From Anaerolineales bacterium UBA7227 (GTDB taxonomy: Bacteria > Chloroflexota > Anaerolineae > Anaerolineales > Villigracilaceae): a stretch of DNA of 8,850 bases. The stretch covers positions 1 through 8,850 of the forward strand of contig DKTP01000026.1 in NCBI GenBank assembly GCA_002473085.1, written 5' to 3'. Below, piece after piece: positions 1 to 6,460 of the stretch (position 1 is its first letter; each line of letters begins with the position of its first letter). The position numbers were made by a program, and so were the translations under genes. The notes below the pieces were generated by a model. The model saw nothing but the letters and a program-made list of their open reading frames with translations. It searched no databases and was not told the DNA's origin.

Positions 1-64
1 AAATCCGTGTACAAAAAGGAGTTAAGAAATACTCTCTAACTGCCTGATTGGGACGCGGAGACTT

Positions 65-2872
65 TCACACCCCCAGCCACTTCTCCGCCTCGCGGGGAAG
101 ATTCGTCACGCTCGCGGCTCGCACCGTGCATCGCGGCAGGGACTCCAGAAACATCCGTCCATACTGCTTCGTCATCACGCGCCTGTCCAAAATGACCACC
201 ACGCCGCGGTCGGATTGGGTGCGGATCAGGCGTCCAAATCCCTGGCGGAATTTCAGGATGGCTTCGGGCAGGTAATATTCGTTGAAGGGGTCTTCGTAGG
301 TCTCCGAGCGCGCCGCGATCAGCGGATCAGTCGGCACGTCGAAGGGCAGTTTGGTGATGACCACCACCGAGAGCGCCTCGCCTGGCACGTCCACGCCTTC
401 CCAGAACGATTTCGTCCCGAGAAGGACCGCCCGTTCGGTGGACTTGAACGACTCGAGCAGGGTGTTCGCCGACGCGCCCTCGCCCTGTTCCAGCACGAAG
501 ATGTCCTCGCGCGCCAGCGGCGCAGTGATTCCCTGCGCGGCGCGCTTCAACGCCGCGTAGGACGTGAACAGCACGAGCATCCGTCCGCCCGTGGATTTGG
601 CGAGCGAAAAGAGGGTGCGGTTGAGCATCTGCTCGTAGTTGGGCTGGTTCGGTTCGGGCATGTCGTTGCCGAGATAGAGCAGGGTGGAACTTTCGTAGTC
701 GAACGGACTTCCCAGCGCCAGTTCGTCCGCCATCTCCGCGCCGAGGCGGTTTCTTAAATAGGTGAACTCGCCGTGCGTGGTCAGCGTGGCGGAGGTGAGG
801 ATCGCGGCGTTCTTCGTGTTCCAGATGTGTTCGGTGATCAGGTTGCCCACGTGCAGCGGCGCGGCGTTCAGCGAGAGGCGGTCGTCTTTCGGTTTGACCT
901 CGATCCAGTAAACCGTGGCCGCCGAAGGGTCAAGGATGAGGCCCGTCAGGTTGTTGTGCGCCTCGGTCATGCGGCGCAGGACGTTGCTCAGGTCGCCCAT
1001 CGGCGCTTCCACTTCCTCGTTCCCATCGGAAAACAGATCCGCCGCGGCTTTGTAGAGTTTCGTCAGCGTCTCGAGCAGGTGACGCATGGTCTCGCTCATC
1101 TCGCCCCACATCATTTCCACTTCCTCCCATTCGTGGAGTTTACGCGTGGCGGGCAGGATGCGCGCCTGCCAGGCGTAATTGGATTGCGGCTGACCCTCCC
1201 TTAAGAACGCGGCGAACTCGGTCAACGTGTTGAAGAATTCCCGATTGAACTGCTCGAGTCGGAACGACTGGCTGACGGCGCGCTCGATCATTTGGCCGAA
1301 CGCGGCCTGGTCGGACGGCCGGAGGGACGCGCCGACCGCGCCGCTCAGTCGGTTCAGCAGACCCGAACTTTGGTTGCCGATCTCCTTCAACATCCGCTGC
1401 ATGTCGAACTGCGTGAGTTTGAACGACAGCGCGCTTGTCGTCGCGCCTTCGAGGTGGTGGGCTTCGTCCACGATCAGGTAATCGTATTCGGGCAGGACTT
1501 TGCTGCCCGTCGCCACGTCCGAGAGCAGCAGGGCGTGGTTGACGACGAGGAGGTGCGCGTTCTGCGCGGCGGTCTTGGCGCGGTGGAAGGGACAGATCCC
1601 GTGCATGCGCGCCATGCAGGTCTCCGTCGTGCAGGCGTCGTCGTCCGCCGAAAGTTTCGCCCACGCGTCGCGTTCGGCGGGACCCGTGAGATTCAACTCG
1701 TTGCGGTCGCCGCTCTGGTTTTCGAGTCGCCACACCAACACTTTGGCGAGCACGCGCATTTCGTCCGCGTTGTTGGGACCGAAGTGACGCATGTTCTGTA
1801 AACGCCGCGGGCAGAGGTAATTGGCGCGGCCTTTCAGCACAGCCGCGCGCAGGTCCAGTCCCAGCGCCTCCTTCAGCGCGGGGATGTCTTTCTTGATCAA
1901 CTGGTCTTGTAAATTGATGGTATTCGTCGAGACGACGACGCGCGTGTTGTTTTGTGTCGCGAAGTACGCGGCAGGGACGAGGTACGCGAAACTTTTCCCG
2001 ACCCCCGTCGGCGCTTCGATCAGCATGTGACGTCCGTACGAAAGCGCGTTCGTCACCGATTTCAGCATCGCCACCTGTTCGGGACGGTGTTCGTAGCTTT
2101 CGAAGTATTGCGAGAACGGCCCGCCGTATTCGAGGACCGAGGCGACTTCCTCGTCGTCGAGCGGGATGACTTTCCCCTCCTCGATTTTTCTTAATGGAGG
2201 GAATTTTCCCTGCCCCTCGTCGTCGCTTCCTTCGAACGTTGAAGTGGTTCGCCCTCTCGTTTTCTTCGCCTGTACTCCTTCCTTCGCCCGCGTCCGCAGG
2301 ACCTGCTCGAAGAAGTATCCGCCATCCCAGTCGAGCGGTTCGCCATGATGGACGATCTCCTCCAGCGTCTCCAGCGGGAGCGTCCGCGCCATCTCCGCCA
2401 GGCGCTCGTAGACCGCGTGCGTGACGCGCGCGTCGTCCAGGGCGCGGTGCGTGGCGGGGAGCAGGATTCCCAACTGCTGGCCGAGCGCGCCCAGGTTGTA
2501 CCGGCTCGCGGCGGGCATCAACACCGAGGCCAGCGCGTACGTGTCAATGACGCGGTTCAGGTTGAGCGCGTTCGCTTTTTGCAAAAATCCCAGGTCGAAG
2601 CGGATGTTGTGCCCGATCACGGGCGCGTCCCCCACGAAGGCCGCCAGCTCATGGACGATGCCGTTCAGCCGCGGCGCCCCCCGCACCATCGAATCGTCAA
2701 TGCCGGTCAAGCCGGTGATGAATTCGGGAATATGCTTGCCGGGGTTGACCAGCGTGGAAAATTCGTCTTCCACGCGTTTGCCGTTAAAACGCACCGCGCC
2801 GATCTCGATGATCGCGTCGCGGTCCTTGTCCAAACCTGTGGTTTCGATATCAATTGCGACAATGGATGCCAT
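65..2872 (-). CDS. dinG: DnaQ-family 3'-5' exonuclease fused to DinG/XPD-type helicase
   Basis: This 935-residue cytosolic protein is probably involved in DNA repair or resolution of unusual DNA structures. Residues 1-165 form a DEDDh exonuclease: Exo I is D8-x-E10 in AIDIETTGL, Exo II is GHNIRFD at 87-93, and Exo III is HRALDDA at 142-148. A polar linker (about 195-240) leads into a superfamily 2 helicase with Walker A APTGVGKS (287-294), a DEAH box (469-472) and motif VI QGFGRLIR (877-884). Cysteines 353, 414, 419 and 427 lie between Walker A and DEAH, where XPD and E. coli DinG bind a 4Fe-4S cluster. The length fits the known DnaQ-DinG fusion family. The ATG start sits directly before the exonuclease strand and has no clear Shine-Dalgarno, so translation may be leaderless. 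The gene diverges from pcm across 116 bp. The domain assignment is secure; substrate and in vivo role are inferred. Confidence 0.95.
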   Translation of the reverse strand: MASIVAIDIETTGLDKDRDAIIEIGAVRFNGKRVEDEFSTLVNPGKHIPEFITGLTGIDDSMVRGAPRLNGIVHELAAFVGDAPVIGHNIRFDLGFLQKANALNLNRVIDTYALASVLMPAASRYNLGALGQQLGILLPATHRALDDARVTHAVYERLAEMARTLPLETLEEIVHHGEPLDWDGGYFFEQVLRTRAKEGVQAKKTRGRTTSTFEGSDDEGQGKFPPLRKIEEGKVIPLDDEEVASVLEYGGPFSQYFESYEHRPEQVAMLKSVTNALSYGRHMLIEAPTGVGKSFAYLVPAAYFATQNNTRVVVSTNTINLQDQLIKKDIPALKEALGLDLRAAVLKGRANYLCPRRLQNMRHFGPNNADEMRVLAKVLVWRLENQSGDRNELNLTGPAERDAWAKLSADDDACTTETCMARMHGICPFHRAKTAAQNAHLLVVNHALLLSDVATGSKVLPEYDYLIVDEAHHLEGATTSALSFKLTQFDMQRMLKEIGNQSSGLLNRLSGAVGASLRPSDQAAFGQMIERAVSQSFRLEQFNREFFNTLTEFAAFLREGQPQSNYAWQARILPATRKLHEWEEVEMMWGEMSETMRHLLETLTKLYKAAADLFSDGNEEVEAPMGDLSNVLRRMTEAHNNLTGLILDPSAATVYWIEVKPKDDRLSLNAAPLHVGNLITEHIWNTKNAAILTSATLTTHGEFTYLRNRLGAEMADELALGSPFDYESSTLLYLGNDMPEPNQPNYEQMLNRTLFSLAKSTGGRMLVLFTSYAALKRAAQGITAPLAREDIFVLEQGEGASANTLLESFKSTERAVLLGTKSFWEGVDVPGEALSVVVITKLPFDVPTDPLIAARSETYEDPFNEYYLPEAILKFRQGFGRLIRTQSDRGVVVILDRRVMTKQYGRMFLESLPRCTVRAASVTNLPREAEKWLGV

Positions 2873-2881
2873 AATAGAACA

Positions 2882-2890
2882 AGTGTACCA
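2882..2890 (-). promoter_or_regulatory. possible extended -10 element for the dinG-type gene
   Basis: On the minus strand the bases read TGG then TACACT, an extended -10 match (four of six core bases). It ends 9 nt before the ATG at 2872, which would give an almost leaderless mRNA and fits the missing Shine-Dalgarno. I see no convincing -35, so this is weak. Confidence 0.25.
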
Positions 2891-2924
2891 TAACTAATCG
2901 GGCGCGGAGTTCTTCATTCGGATT

Positions 2925-2943
2925 CTGCAAGTTCCGCTTGCAG
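2925..2943. promoter_or_regulatory. perfect inverted repeat upstream of pcm, operator-like
   Basis: Arms CTGCAAG and CTTGCAG (7 bp) flank the 5-base spacer TTCCG. The palindrome ends 5 bp before the extended -10 of pcm, covering the -35 area of that promoter and lying in the shared upstream region of the divergent dinG-type gene. Position and symmetry suit a dimeric regulator site. No regulator is encoded here and this sequence is not repeated in the window, so the role is inferred. Confidence 0.35.
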
Positions 2944-2948
2944 ATAAT

Positions 2949-2957
2949 TGCTATAAT
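2949..2957 (+). promoter_or_regulatory. extended -10 promoter element of pcm
   Basis: The sequence TGC followed by a consensus TATAAT (2952-2957) forms an extended -10 about 31 nt before the pcm ATG. No good -35 is present at 16-18 bp, which extended -10 promoters tolerate. Transcription would be expected to begin near 2963-2966, inside the palindrome at 2958-2976. Confidence 0.6.
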
Positions 2958-2976
2958 CCAGAAGTAGAACTTCTGG
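2958..2976. repeat. 8-bp-stem palindrome P0, same family as the hairpins downstream of pcm
   Basis: Arms CCAGAAGT and ACTTCTGG surround the loop AGA. The core is shared with the hairpins at 3652-3672, 3684-3708, 3796-3820 and 3830-3854, with matched changes in the two arms. It starts immediately after the pcm TATAAT, and its last two bases are the first two of the GGAG ribosome binding site (2975-2978). If transcription starts at the predicted site the RNA would lack the left arm, so a DNA-level role fits better than an mRNA hairpin. Confidence 0.8.
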
Positions 2977-2988
2977 AGTCCTAATCCG

Positions 2989-3630
2989 ATGGACGCATAC
3001 GAATCAGATCGAAAAGAAATGACGCGGCGCCAGATCGCGGCGCGTGGATTGCGCGACCCGCGCCTGCTGGCCGCGTTCGAGTCCGTGCCGCGGCATTTGT
3101 TCGTCCCCGAGGAATATCGTCAGCGCTCCTACGCGGACGGACCGCTCCCGATCGGCTATGGACAAACCATCTCGCAGCCGTACATCGTCGCTTTGATGAC
3201 CCATCTGCTGGAGTTGACGGGCCGCGAACGCGTCCTCGAAGTGGGGACGGGGTCGGGCTACCAGGCCGCGATCTTGTCGCGGCTCGCGGCGGAAGTCCAC
3301 ACGGTGGAGATCGTCCCCGAACTATTCGCGCAGGCGGAAAGGACTCTGAGCGAGTTGGGATGCGCCAACGTCCACAGTCATCTCGCGGACGGTTCCCTCG
3401 GCTGGACGGCGGCCGCGCCCTACGACGGGATTCTCGTCGCCGCCGCGGCCCCGTCCGCGCCGCGGGCGCTGCTCGATCAACTCGCGGAGGGAGGCAGGCT
3501 CGTCCTGCCCGTCGGGGATCGCGTCTATCAGGAATTGGAAATTTGGAAGAAGGTAGAGGGGAAGTTTGAGCGCAGGTCAAGTCTCGGCGTGGCGTTTGTG
3601 CCGTTGAGGGGGGAGTATGGGTGGAAATAA
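2989..3630 (+). CDS. pcm: protein-L-isoaspartate O-methyltransferase
   Basis: This 213-residue cytosolic enzyme transfers a methyl group from S-adenosylmethionine to L-isoaspartyl residues in aged proteins, starting their repair to L-aspartate. The family signature QTISQP is at residues 59-64, preceded by the usual PLPIGYG. The SAM-binding motif I VLEVGTGSGYQ is at 82-92, with the acidic motif II residue near 107 in HTVEIVP. The C-terminus FVPLRGEYG resembles the E. coli Pcm ending FVPLVKGEL, and length is normal. The ATG at 2989 has GGAG ten bases upstream; a second ATG at residue 11 has a poorer site. It is the only plus-strand gene, divergent from the dinG-type gene and convergent with add. 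Its last codons (TGG AAA TAA) are the first bases of the 146-bp duplicated unit, so a copy of its tail appears at 3767-3776. Confidence 0.95.
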   Translation: MDAYESDRKEMTRRQIAARGLRDPRLLAAFESVPRHLFVPEEYRQRSYADGPLPIGYGQTISQPYIVALMTHLLELTGRERVLEVGTGSGYQAAILSRLAAEVHTVEIVPELFAQAERTLSELGCANVHSHLADGSLGWTAAAPYDGILVAAAAPSAPRALLDQLAEGGRLVLPVGDRVYQELEIWKKVEGKFERRSSLGVAFVPLRGEYGWK

Positions 3631-3651
3631 TCGCCTTGAGCAGGTAAGGAA

Positions 3652-3672
3652 TCCGAAAGTTCTACTTTCGGA
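3652..3672. repeat. hairpin A, first copy (A1)
   Basis: Arms CCGAAAGT and ACTTTCGG with loop TCT, plus one flanking T-A pair. Read on the minus strand the loop is AGA, so this is the P0/B hairpin family in the opposite orientation with a changed stem. It lies 21 nt after the pcm stop. No T-run follows, so it is not a classical intrinsic terminator, although it could protect or end the pcm mRNA. Confidence 0.85.
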
Positions 3673-3683
3673 ATAAGCAGGCC

Positions 3684-3708
3684 AATCCTGAAGTAGAACT
3701 TCAGGATT
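3684..3708. repeat. hairpin B, first copy (B1)
   Basis: Perfect 11-bp stem: arms AATCCTGAAGT and ACTTCAGGATT, loop AGA. On the minus strand the stem contains the TGA that ends a duplicated add tail (3701-3703). Confidence 0.9.
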
Positions 3709-3758
3709 CCATCTTTCGTTTCAACGTGGAATTTCAGGATTTCTTCTTTCGCTTCAAC
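3693..3758. repeat. two tandem 33-bp repeats, first set
   Basis: The units are 3693-3725 and 3726-3758. Both run from GT(A/G)GAA through TTCAGGATT to TTCAAC. The unit begins within hairpin B, so the second unit keeps only a decayed right arm. On the minus strand each ends in a copy of the add tail: LKRKMES-stop (TGA 3701-3703) and LKRKKKS-stop (TGA 3734-3736). Confidence 0.8.
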
Positions 3759-3795
3759 AACGTTGTGTGGAAATAATCTCCTCGCGCAGGCAAGG

Positions 3796-3820
3796 ATTCC
3801 GAAAGTTCTACTTTCGGAAT
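3796..3820. repeat. hairpin A, second copy (A2)
   Basis: Perfect 11-bp stem: arms ATTCCGAAAGT and ACTTTCGGAAT, loop TCT. It lies exactly 146 bp from A1. One base change makes its outer stem fully paired, unlike A1. Confidence 0.9.
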
Positions 3821-3829
3821 AAGCAGGCC

Positions 3830-3854
3830 AATCCTGAAGTAGAACTTCAGGATT
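3830..3854. repeat. hairpin B, second copy (B2), downstream of add
   Basis: Identical to B1 (11-bp stem, loop AGA), 146 bp away. It starts 25 nt beyond the add stop in the direction of add transcription. Its stem contains the in-frame TGA (3847-3849) of the next duplicated add tail. It may mark the 3' end of add mRNA, but no T-run follows. Confidence 0.9.
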
Positions 3855-3904
3855 CCATCTTTCGTTTTAACGTGGAACTTCAAGATTCCGTCTTTCGCTT
3901 CAAC
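3839..3904. repeat. two tandem 33-bp repeats, second set, overlapping the add 3' end
   Basis: The units are 3839-3871 and 3872-3904. The second unit includes the genuine add stop (3880-3882) and codons for LKRKTES. The first carries the copy LKRKMES-stop. Because 33 is a multiple of three, readthrough of the real stop would add ten residues and end at the next TGA. Confidence 0.8.
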
Positions 3905-4881
3905 AAGGCTGCTTTTTCCTCATCAGACAAAAACGCGATGGTCAACGCGTTCTCCTGCGCCTGGCGGATCTGCGCGTCGCTCAATCCCGCTTTCGGCGCG
4001 GCGACGTTGAACTCGTAGGGCAGGTCAATGCCAGAGATGCCGGGGTCGTCGGTGTTGATGGTGGCGAGGATGCCGCGCTCAAGGAAGGTTTTTAGCGGGT
4101 GACTTTCGTAATCGGGGACGCAGCTGGTCTGCACGTTGCTGGTGAGGTTGTTTTCCACGCCGATCTTGTTTTCCGCCATGTAATCCAGCAGGGACGGGTC
4201 GTCCACGGCGCGGATGGCGTGGCCGAGACGTTTCGTCCCCAGCTCGCGGAGCGCCTGCCAGACGCTGTGCGCGCCGTCCGCTTCGCCCGCGTGGACGGTG
4301 AACTGCCAGCCCGCGTCGAGCGCGCGGCGGAAATGTTCGAGGAAGAGTCCGCCCGGGAAGTTGACCTCGTCCCCGGCGAGGTCGAGGGCGACGATGCCTT
4401 CGCGCTGGGCGAGGAGCGCGTCCAGTTCGCGGGAACCCGCTTCGGCGCCGAACGTCCGACTGATGATCCCGATCAGGTTGGCGCGCACGCCGAAGTCACG
4501 CGCGCCCGCCCGCGTCCCGTCCACGACCGCCTCGGTCACGCCGTCGGGATTCAGGTTGTGGGCCTCGGCCATGAACATCGGGCTGAAGCGCAGTTCGATG
4601 TAGTCTATCCCCTCGTTTTTCGCGTCTTCGACGTTTTCGTACGCGATGCGGCGGCAGGCATCGTAGTCCGCGAGGACGGCCATCGGCCAGTGGAACTTGG
4701 CGATGAAGTCCATGATGGCGGGCTTCGGCTCCGTGATCTGGACGTGCGGGCGGAGCGACTCCACGTCCCACGCGGGGAGGGGGATGTTGTGTTTGCGCCC
4801 GAGGTCGAGGACGGTTTGCAGGCGCACATTGCCGTCGAGGTGGCGGTGGAGGTCAACGAAAGGGAGGTCGGGGGAGATCAT
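3880..4881 (-). CDS. add: adenosine deaminase
   Basis: This 333-residue cytosolic zinc enzyme deaminates adenosine and deoxyadenosine to inosine and deoxyinosine in purine salvage. Zinc ligands appear as H12 and H14 in DLHRHLDG, H197 in TVHAGE and D278 in INTDDPG. Catalytic E200, H221 (LGHAI) and D279 are also present. Length and residue numbers match my recollection of E. coli Add exactly, with shared stretches such as ELRFSP and NTDDPG, so this is a full-length classical Add rather than an adenine deaminase. The ATG gives the standard N-terminus and has no Shine-Dalgarno; a TAAAAT box 6 nt upstream suggests a leaderless mRNA. The fabF terminator upstream implies independent transcription. 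Its last codons lie in the duplicated repeat region, but the C-terminus has normal length. Confidence 0.96.
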   Translation of the reverse strand: MISPDLPFVDLHRHLDGNVRLQTVLDLGRKHNIPLPAWDVESLRPHVQITEPKPAIMDFIAKFHWPMAVLADYDACRRIAYENVEDAKNEGIDYIELRFSPMFMAEAHNLNPDGVTEAVVDGTRAGARDFGVRANLIGIISRTFGAEAGSRELDALLAQREGIVALDLAGDEVNFPGGLFLEHFRRALDAGWQFTVHAGEADGAHSVWQALRELGTKRLGHAIRAVDDPSLLDYMAENKIGVENNLTSNVQTSCVPDYESHPLKTFLERGILATINTDDPGISGIDLPYEFNVAAPKAGLSDAQIRQAQENALTIAFLSDEEKAALLKRKTES

Positions 4882-4887
4882 GCGTCT

Positions 4888-4893
4888 ATTTTA
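4888..4893 (-). promoter_or_regulatory. possible -10 box for a leaderless add transcript
   Basis: On the minus strand TAAAAT (five of six consensus bases) ends 6 nt before the add ATG, so transcription could start at the start codon itself. No ribosome binding site and no strong -35 are visible. Confidence 0.4.
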
Positions 4894-4905
4894 CCGCGCG
4901 GGAAA

Positions 4906-4933
4906 GGATGAAGGATGAATTATGAAGGGTGAA
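4906..4933. repeat. heptamer array 1, four units of GGATGAA type
   Basis: Units GGATGAA, GGATGAA, TTATGAA and GGGTGAA lie head to tail with period 7. The array is 25 bp upstream of the add start. Its last bases run into the A-tract that encodes the T-run of the fabF terminator. Confidence 0.75.
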
Positions 4934-4964
4934 AAAAGCCCCGCGAATTCCTCCGCGAGGCTTT
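4932..4964 (-). terminator. rho-independent terminator of fabF
   Basis: On the minus strand the arms AAAGCCTCGCG and CGCGGGGCTTT pair over 11 bp with one G-U, around an 8-base loop. The uridine run at the end of the right arm is six long. It begins about 35 nt after the fabF stop and separates fabF from add. The plus strand has only a three-base T-run, so termination favours the minus direction. Confidence 0.85.
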
Positions 4965-4965
4965 C

Positions 4966-5003
4966 ACTGAAAACTGATCACTGATCACTGATAACTGATC
5001 ACT
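4966..5003. repeat. heptamer array 2, five units of ACTGATC type
   Basis: Units ACTGAAA, ACTGATC, ACTGATC, ACTGATA and ACTGATC plus a partial ACT, period 7. The fabF stop (TGA on the minus strand, 4999-5001) lies inside the array, which extends to the base of the terminator. Confidence 0.85.
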
Positions 5004-6234
5004 CGTATTTGCGAATCGCCAACACCGCGTTATGTCCGCCAAACCCGAAGGCGTTGCTGATGGCGACGTTGATCTTCGCCTCGCGCGCCTGGTTTGGGAT
5101 GTAATCGAGGTCGCAGTCGGGGTCGGGCGTTTCGTAGTGGATGGTCGGCGGGAGCAGTCCCTCGCGCAGCGCCTGCACGCAGAAGACGGCTTCGATGGCG
5201 CCCGTCGCGCCCATGCAATGTCCCGTCATGGATTTGGTGGACGATATCGGGATTTTGTAGGCCTGCGCGCCGAACGCGTTTTTGACGGCCTTTGTCTCGG
5301 ACAGGTCGTTGAGTTGAGTCCCCGTCCCGTGCGCGGAGATGTAGCCGACCTCGTCCGCGTTGACGCCCGCCGAGTTCAGCGCGTGGAGGATGGCGGCCGC
5401 GCCGCCCGCGCCCTCCTCGTGCGGCGCGGTGATGTGGAACGCGTCGGCGGTGGAGGCGTAGCCCGCCAGTTCGGCCAGGATCGCCGCGCCGCGCGCCCTG
5501 GCGTGCGACTCGGTCTCCATCACCAGGACGGCCGCGCCCTCGCCCATCACCAACCCGTCGCGGTTTTTGTCGAAGGGCTGGGGCGTCATCGAGTAATCGT
5601 CGTTGCGGCGCGACATGGCGCCGACGCGGTCGAAGGCGGCCACGCCCGCGCGGCAGATGGGAGCCTCCGACGCGCCCGCGATGGCGACGTCAATCGTCCC
5701 GTTGCGGAGCATCATCCACGCGGTCCCGATCCCGTCCGCGCCCGAAGCGCAGGCCGAGGCGACGGAGATGCACGGGCCTGTGATCCCGTAATCAATGGCG
5801 ACGAGTCCCGAAGCGCCGTTCGGCATCAGCATTGGGATGGCGAACGGACTGACGCGGCGCGGCCCCACGTCTCGCACGGTGAAGATGACTTCCTCCAGCG
5901 ACTTGAGCCCGCCGATGGCGGCGGAGATGACCACGCCGATGCGCGGGGCGTTTTCCTCGGTGACGCGCAGGGACGATTGCTCCACGGCCTCTTTGACGGC
6001 CGCGGCCGCCAGCTGCTCGAAACGGTCGCGGCGACGCGCCTCCCGCGCGTCCATGTAATTTTCGGGATTGAAATTTCTCGCTTCGCAGGCGATCTTGACG
6101 AGGTATTCGGTCGCGTCGAACTGGGTGATGGGACCGACGCCCGAAACGCCGTTGACCGCGGCCTGCCACGACTCCGCGACGGACAACCCCAGCGGGTTGA
6201 CGGTTCCCATGCCTGTGATGACGATTTTTTCCAT
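4999..6234 (-). CDS. fabF: beta-ketoacyl-[acyl-carrier-protein] synthase II
   Basis: This 411-residue cytosolic enzyme of type II fatty acid synthesis condenses malonyl-ACP with acyl-ACP, extending the chain by two carbons. The N-terminus VITGMGTVNPLG is typical. The Cys-His-His catalytic triad is C162 (SVASACASGADG), H302 (SAHGTGTQLND) and H339 (KSMTGHCMGATGA), and the C-terminal glycine loop NAFGFGGHN is present. Intact Cys and both His favour FabF over a chain-length factor, and length fits FabF. On the minus strand GGAGG (6239-6243) lies four bases before the ATG, a short but usable spacing. No acpP, fabD or fabG is nearby, so it stands apart from a fatty acid cluster here. It has its own terminator downstream. 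A polyketide-type KAS is possible but the sequence gives no reason for it. Confidence 0.95.
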   Translation of the reverse strand: MEKIVITGMGTVNPLGLSVAESWQAAVNGVSGVGPITQFDATEYLVKIACEARNFNPENYMDAREARRRDRFEQLAAAAVKEAVEQSSLRVTEENAPRIGVVISAAIGGLKSLEEVIFTVRDVGPRRVSPFAIPMLMPNGASGLVAIDYGITGPCISVASACASGADGIGTAWMMLRNGTIDVAIAGASEAPICRAGVAAFDRVGAMSRRNDDYSMTPQPFDKNRDGLVMGEGAAVLVMETESHARARGAAILAELAGYASTADAFHITAPHEEGAGGAAAILHALNSAGVNADEVGYISAHGTGTQLNDLSETKAVKNAFGAQAYKIPISSTKSMTGHCMGATGAIEAVFCVQALREGLLPPTIHYETPDPDCDLDYIPNQAREAKINVAISNAFGFGGHNAVLAIRKYE

Positions 6235-6281
6235 GAAGCCTCCAATGATTTCAAAAAGACAGCCCGAGGCCGCCTTTGTAG

Positions 6282-6311
6282 CATATAACCCTCGTTTCCG
6301 CAGCGCGTCAC
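6282..6311 (-). promoter_or_regulatory. candidate fabF promoter
   Basis: On the minus strand GTGACG (revcomp of 6306-6311) is followed after 18 bp by TATATG (revcomp of 6282-6287). Both match four of six sigma-70-type consensus bases. It would leave a leader of about 40 nt holding the GGAGG site. A nearby TGC-TACAAA is an alternative extended -10. Confidence 0.3.
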
Positions 6312-6354
6312 GCCTGAGGAAAACAAAAAGACTTCTCTATGCGCGTTTCCTCAA

Positions 6355-6434
6355 CGCGAATGTCGCGAATGAAGCGAATGTCATGAATTATTTTTAAATC
6401 CGTTCGCGAAATTCGCCAATTCGCGGTATTCGCG
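6355..6434. repeat. 80-nt hairpin element built from GCGAAT units
   Basis: The outer arms 6355-6370 and 6419-6434 pair over 16 positions if two G-U pairs are allowed on the plus strand. After a small internal loop, GCGAAT (6374-6379) pairs with ATTCGC (6411-6416). The left half is a 9-bp-period repeat: GCGAATGTC, GCGAATGAA, GCGAATGTC, ATGAATTAT (6356-6391). It lies in the fabF-moaE spacer and no protein-coding frame explains it. A related element is at 7308-7359. Confidence 0.75.
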
Positions 6435-6460
6435 ATGAAAATTCAATCTGTCATGCTCCA

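Larger units (their letters stand above)
3621..3912. repeat. 146-bp direct tandem duplication of the pcm-add intergenic region
   Basis: Copy 1 is 3621-3766 and copy 2 is 3767-3912. By eye they differ at about 13 of 146 positions. Each unit runs: pcm tail (GTGGAAATAA), spacer, hairpin A, hairpin B, then two 33-bp repeats carrying add-tail sequence. Copy 1 holds the true pcm stop and copy 2 the true add stop; the other gene end in each copy is a fossil. The junction carries a 10-bp palindrome ACAACGTTGT at 3757-3766. Confidence 0.9.

Noticed and set aside
3652..3854. Hairpins A and B as standard rho-independent terminators
   Set aside because: No uridine run follows any of the stems on either strand, unlike the fabF terminator at 4932-4964. 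They may still influence 3' ends.
3621..3912. CRISPR-like spacing of repeated hairpins
   Set aside because: There are only two units of 146 bp, the sequence between the hairpins is itself repeated rather than unique, and no cas gene is present.
3767..4018. Plus-strand open frame through the second repeat copy, with an 11-residue repeat VELQDSIFRFN / [11 protein letters not shown]
   Set aside because: The peptide repeat follows from the 33-bp DNA repeat being a multiple of three. The frame then runs antisense into add and has no ribosome binding site.
4099..4911. A 270-codon open frame on the plus strand, antisense to add
   Set aside because: It is a shadow of add. No family motifs are visible, and add itself has all its zinc and catalytic residues.
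5032..6288. A 418-codon open frame on the plus strand, antisense to fabF
   Set aside because: It mirrors the GC-rich codons of fabF, is rich in Arg, Gly, Asp and Val with no recognisable domain, and has no ribosome binding site. The fabF product on the other strand has a full catalytic triad.
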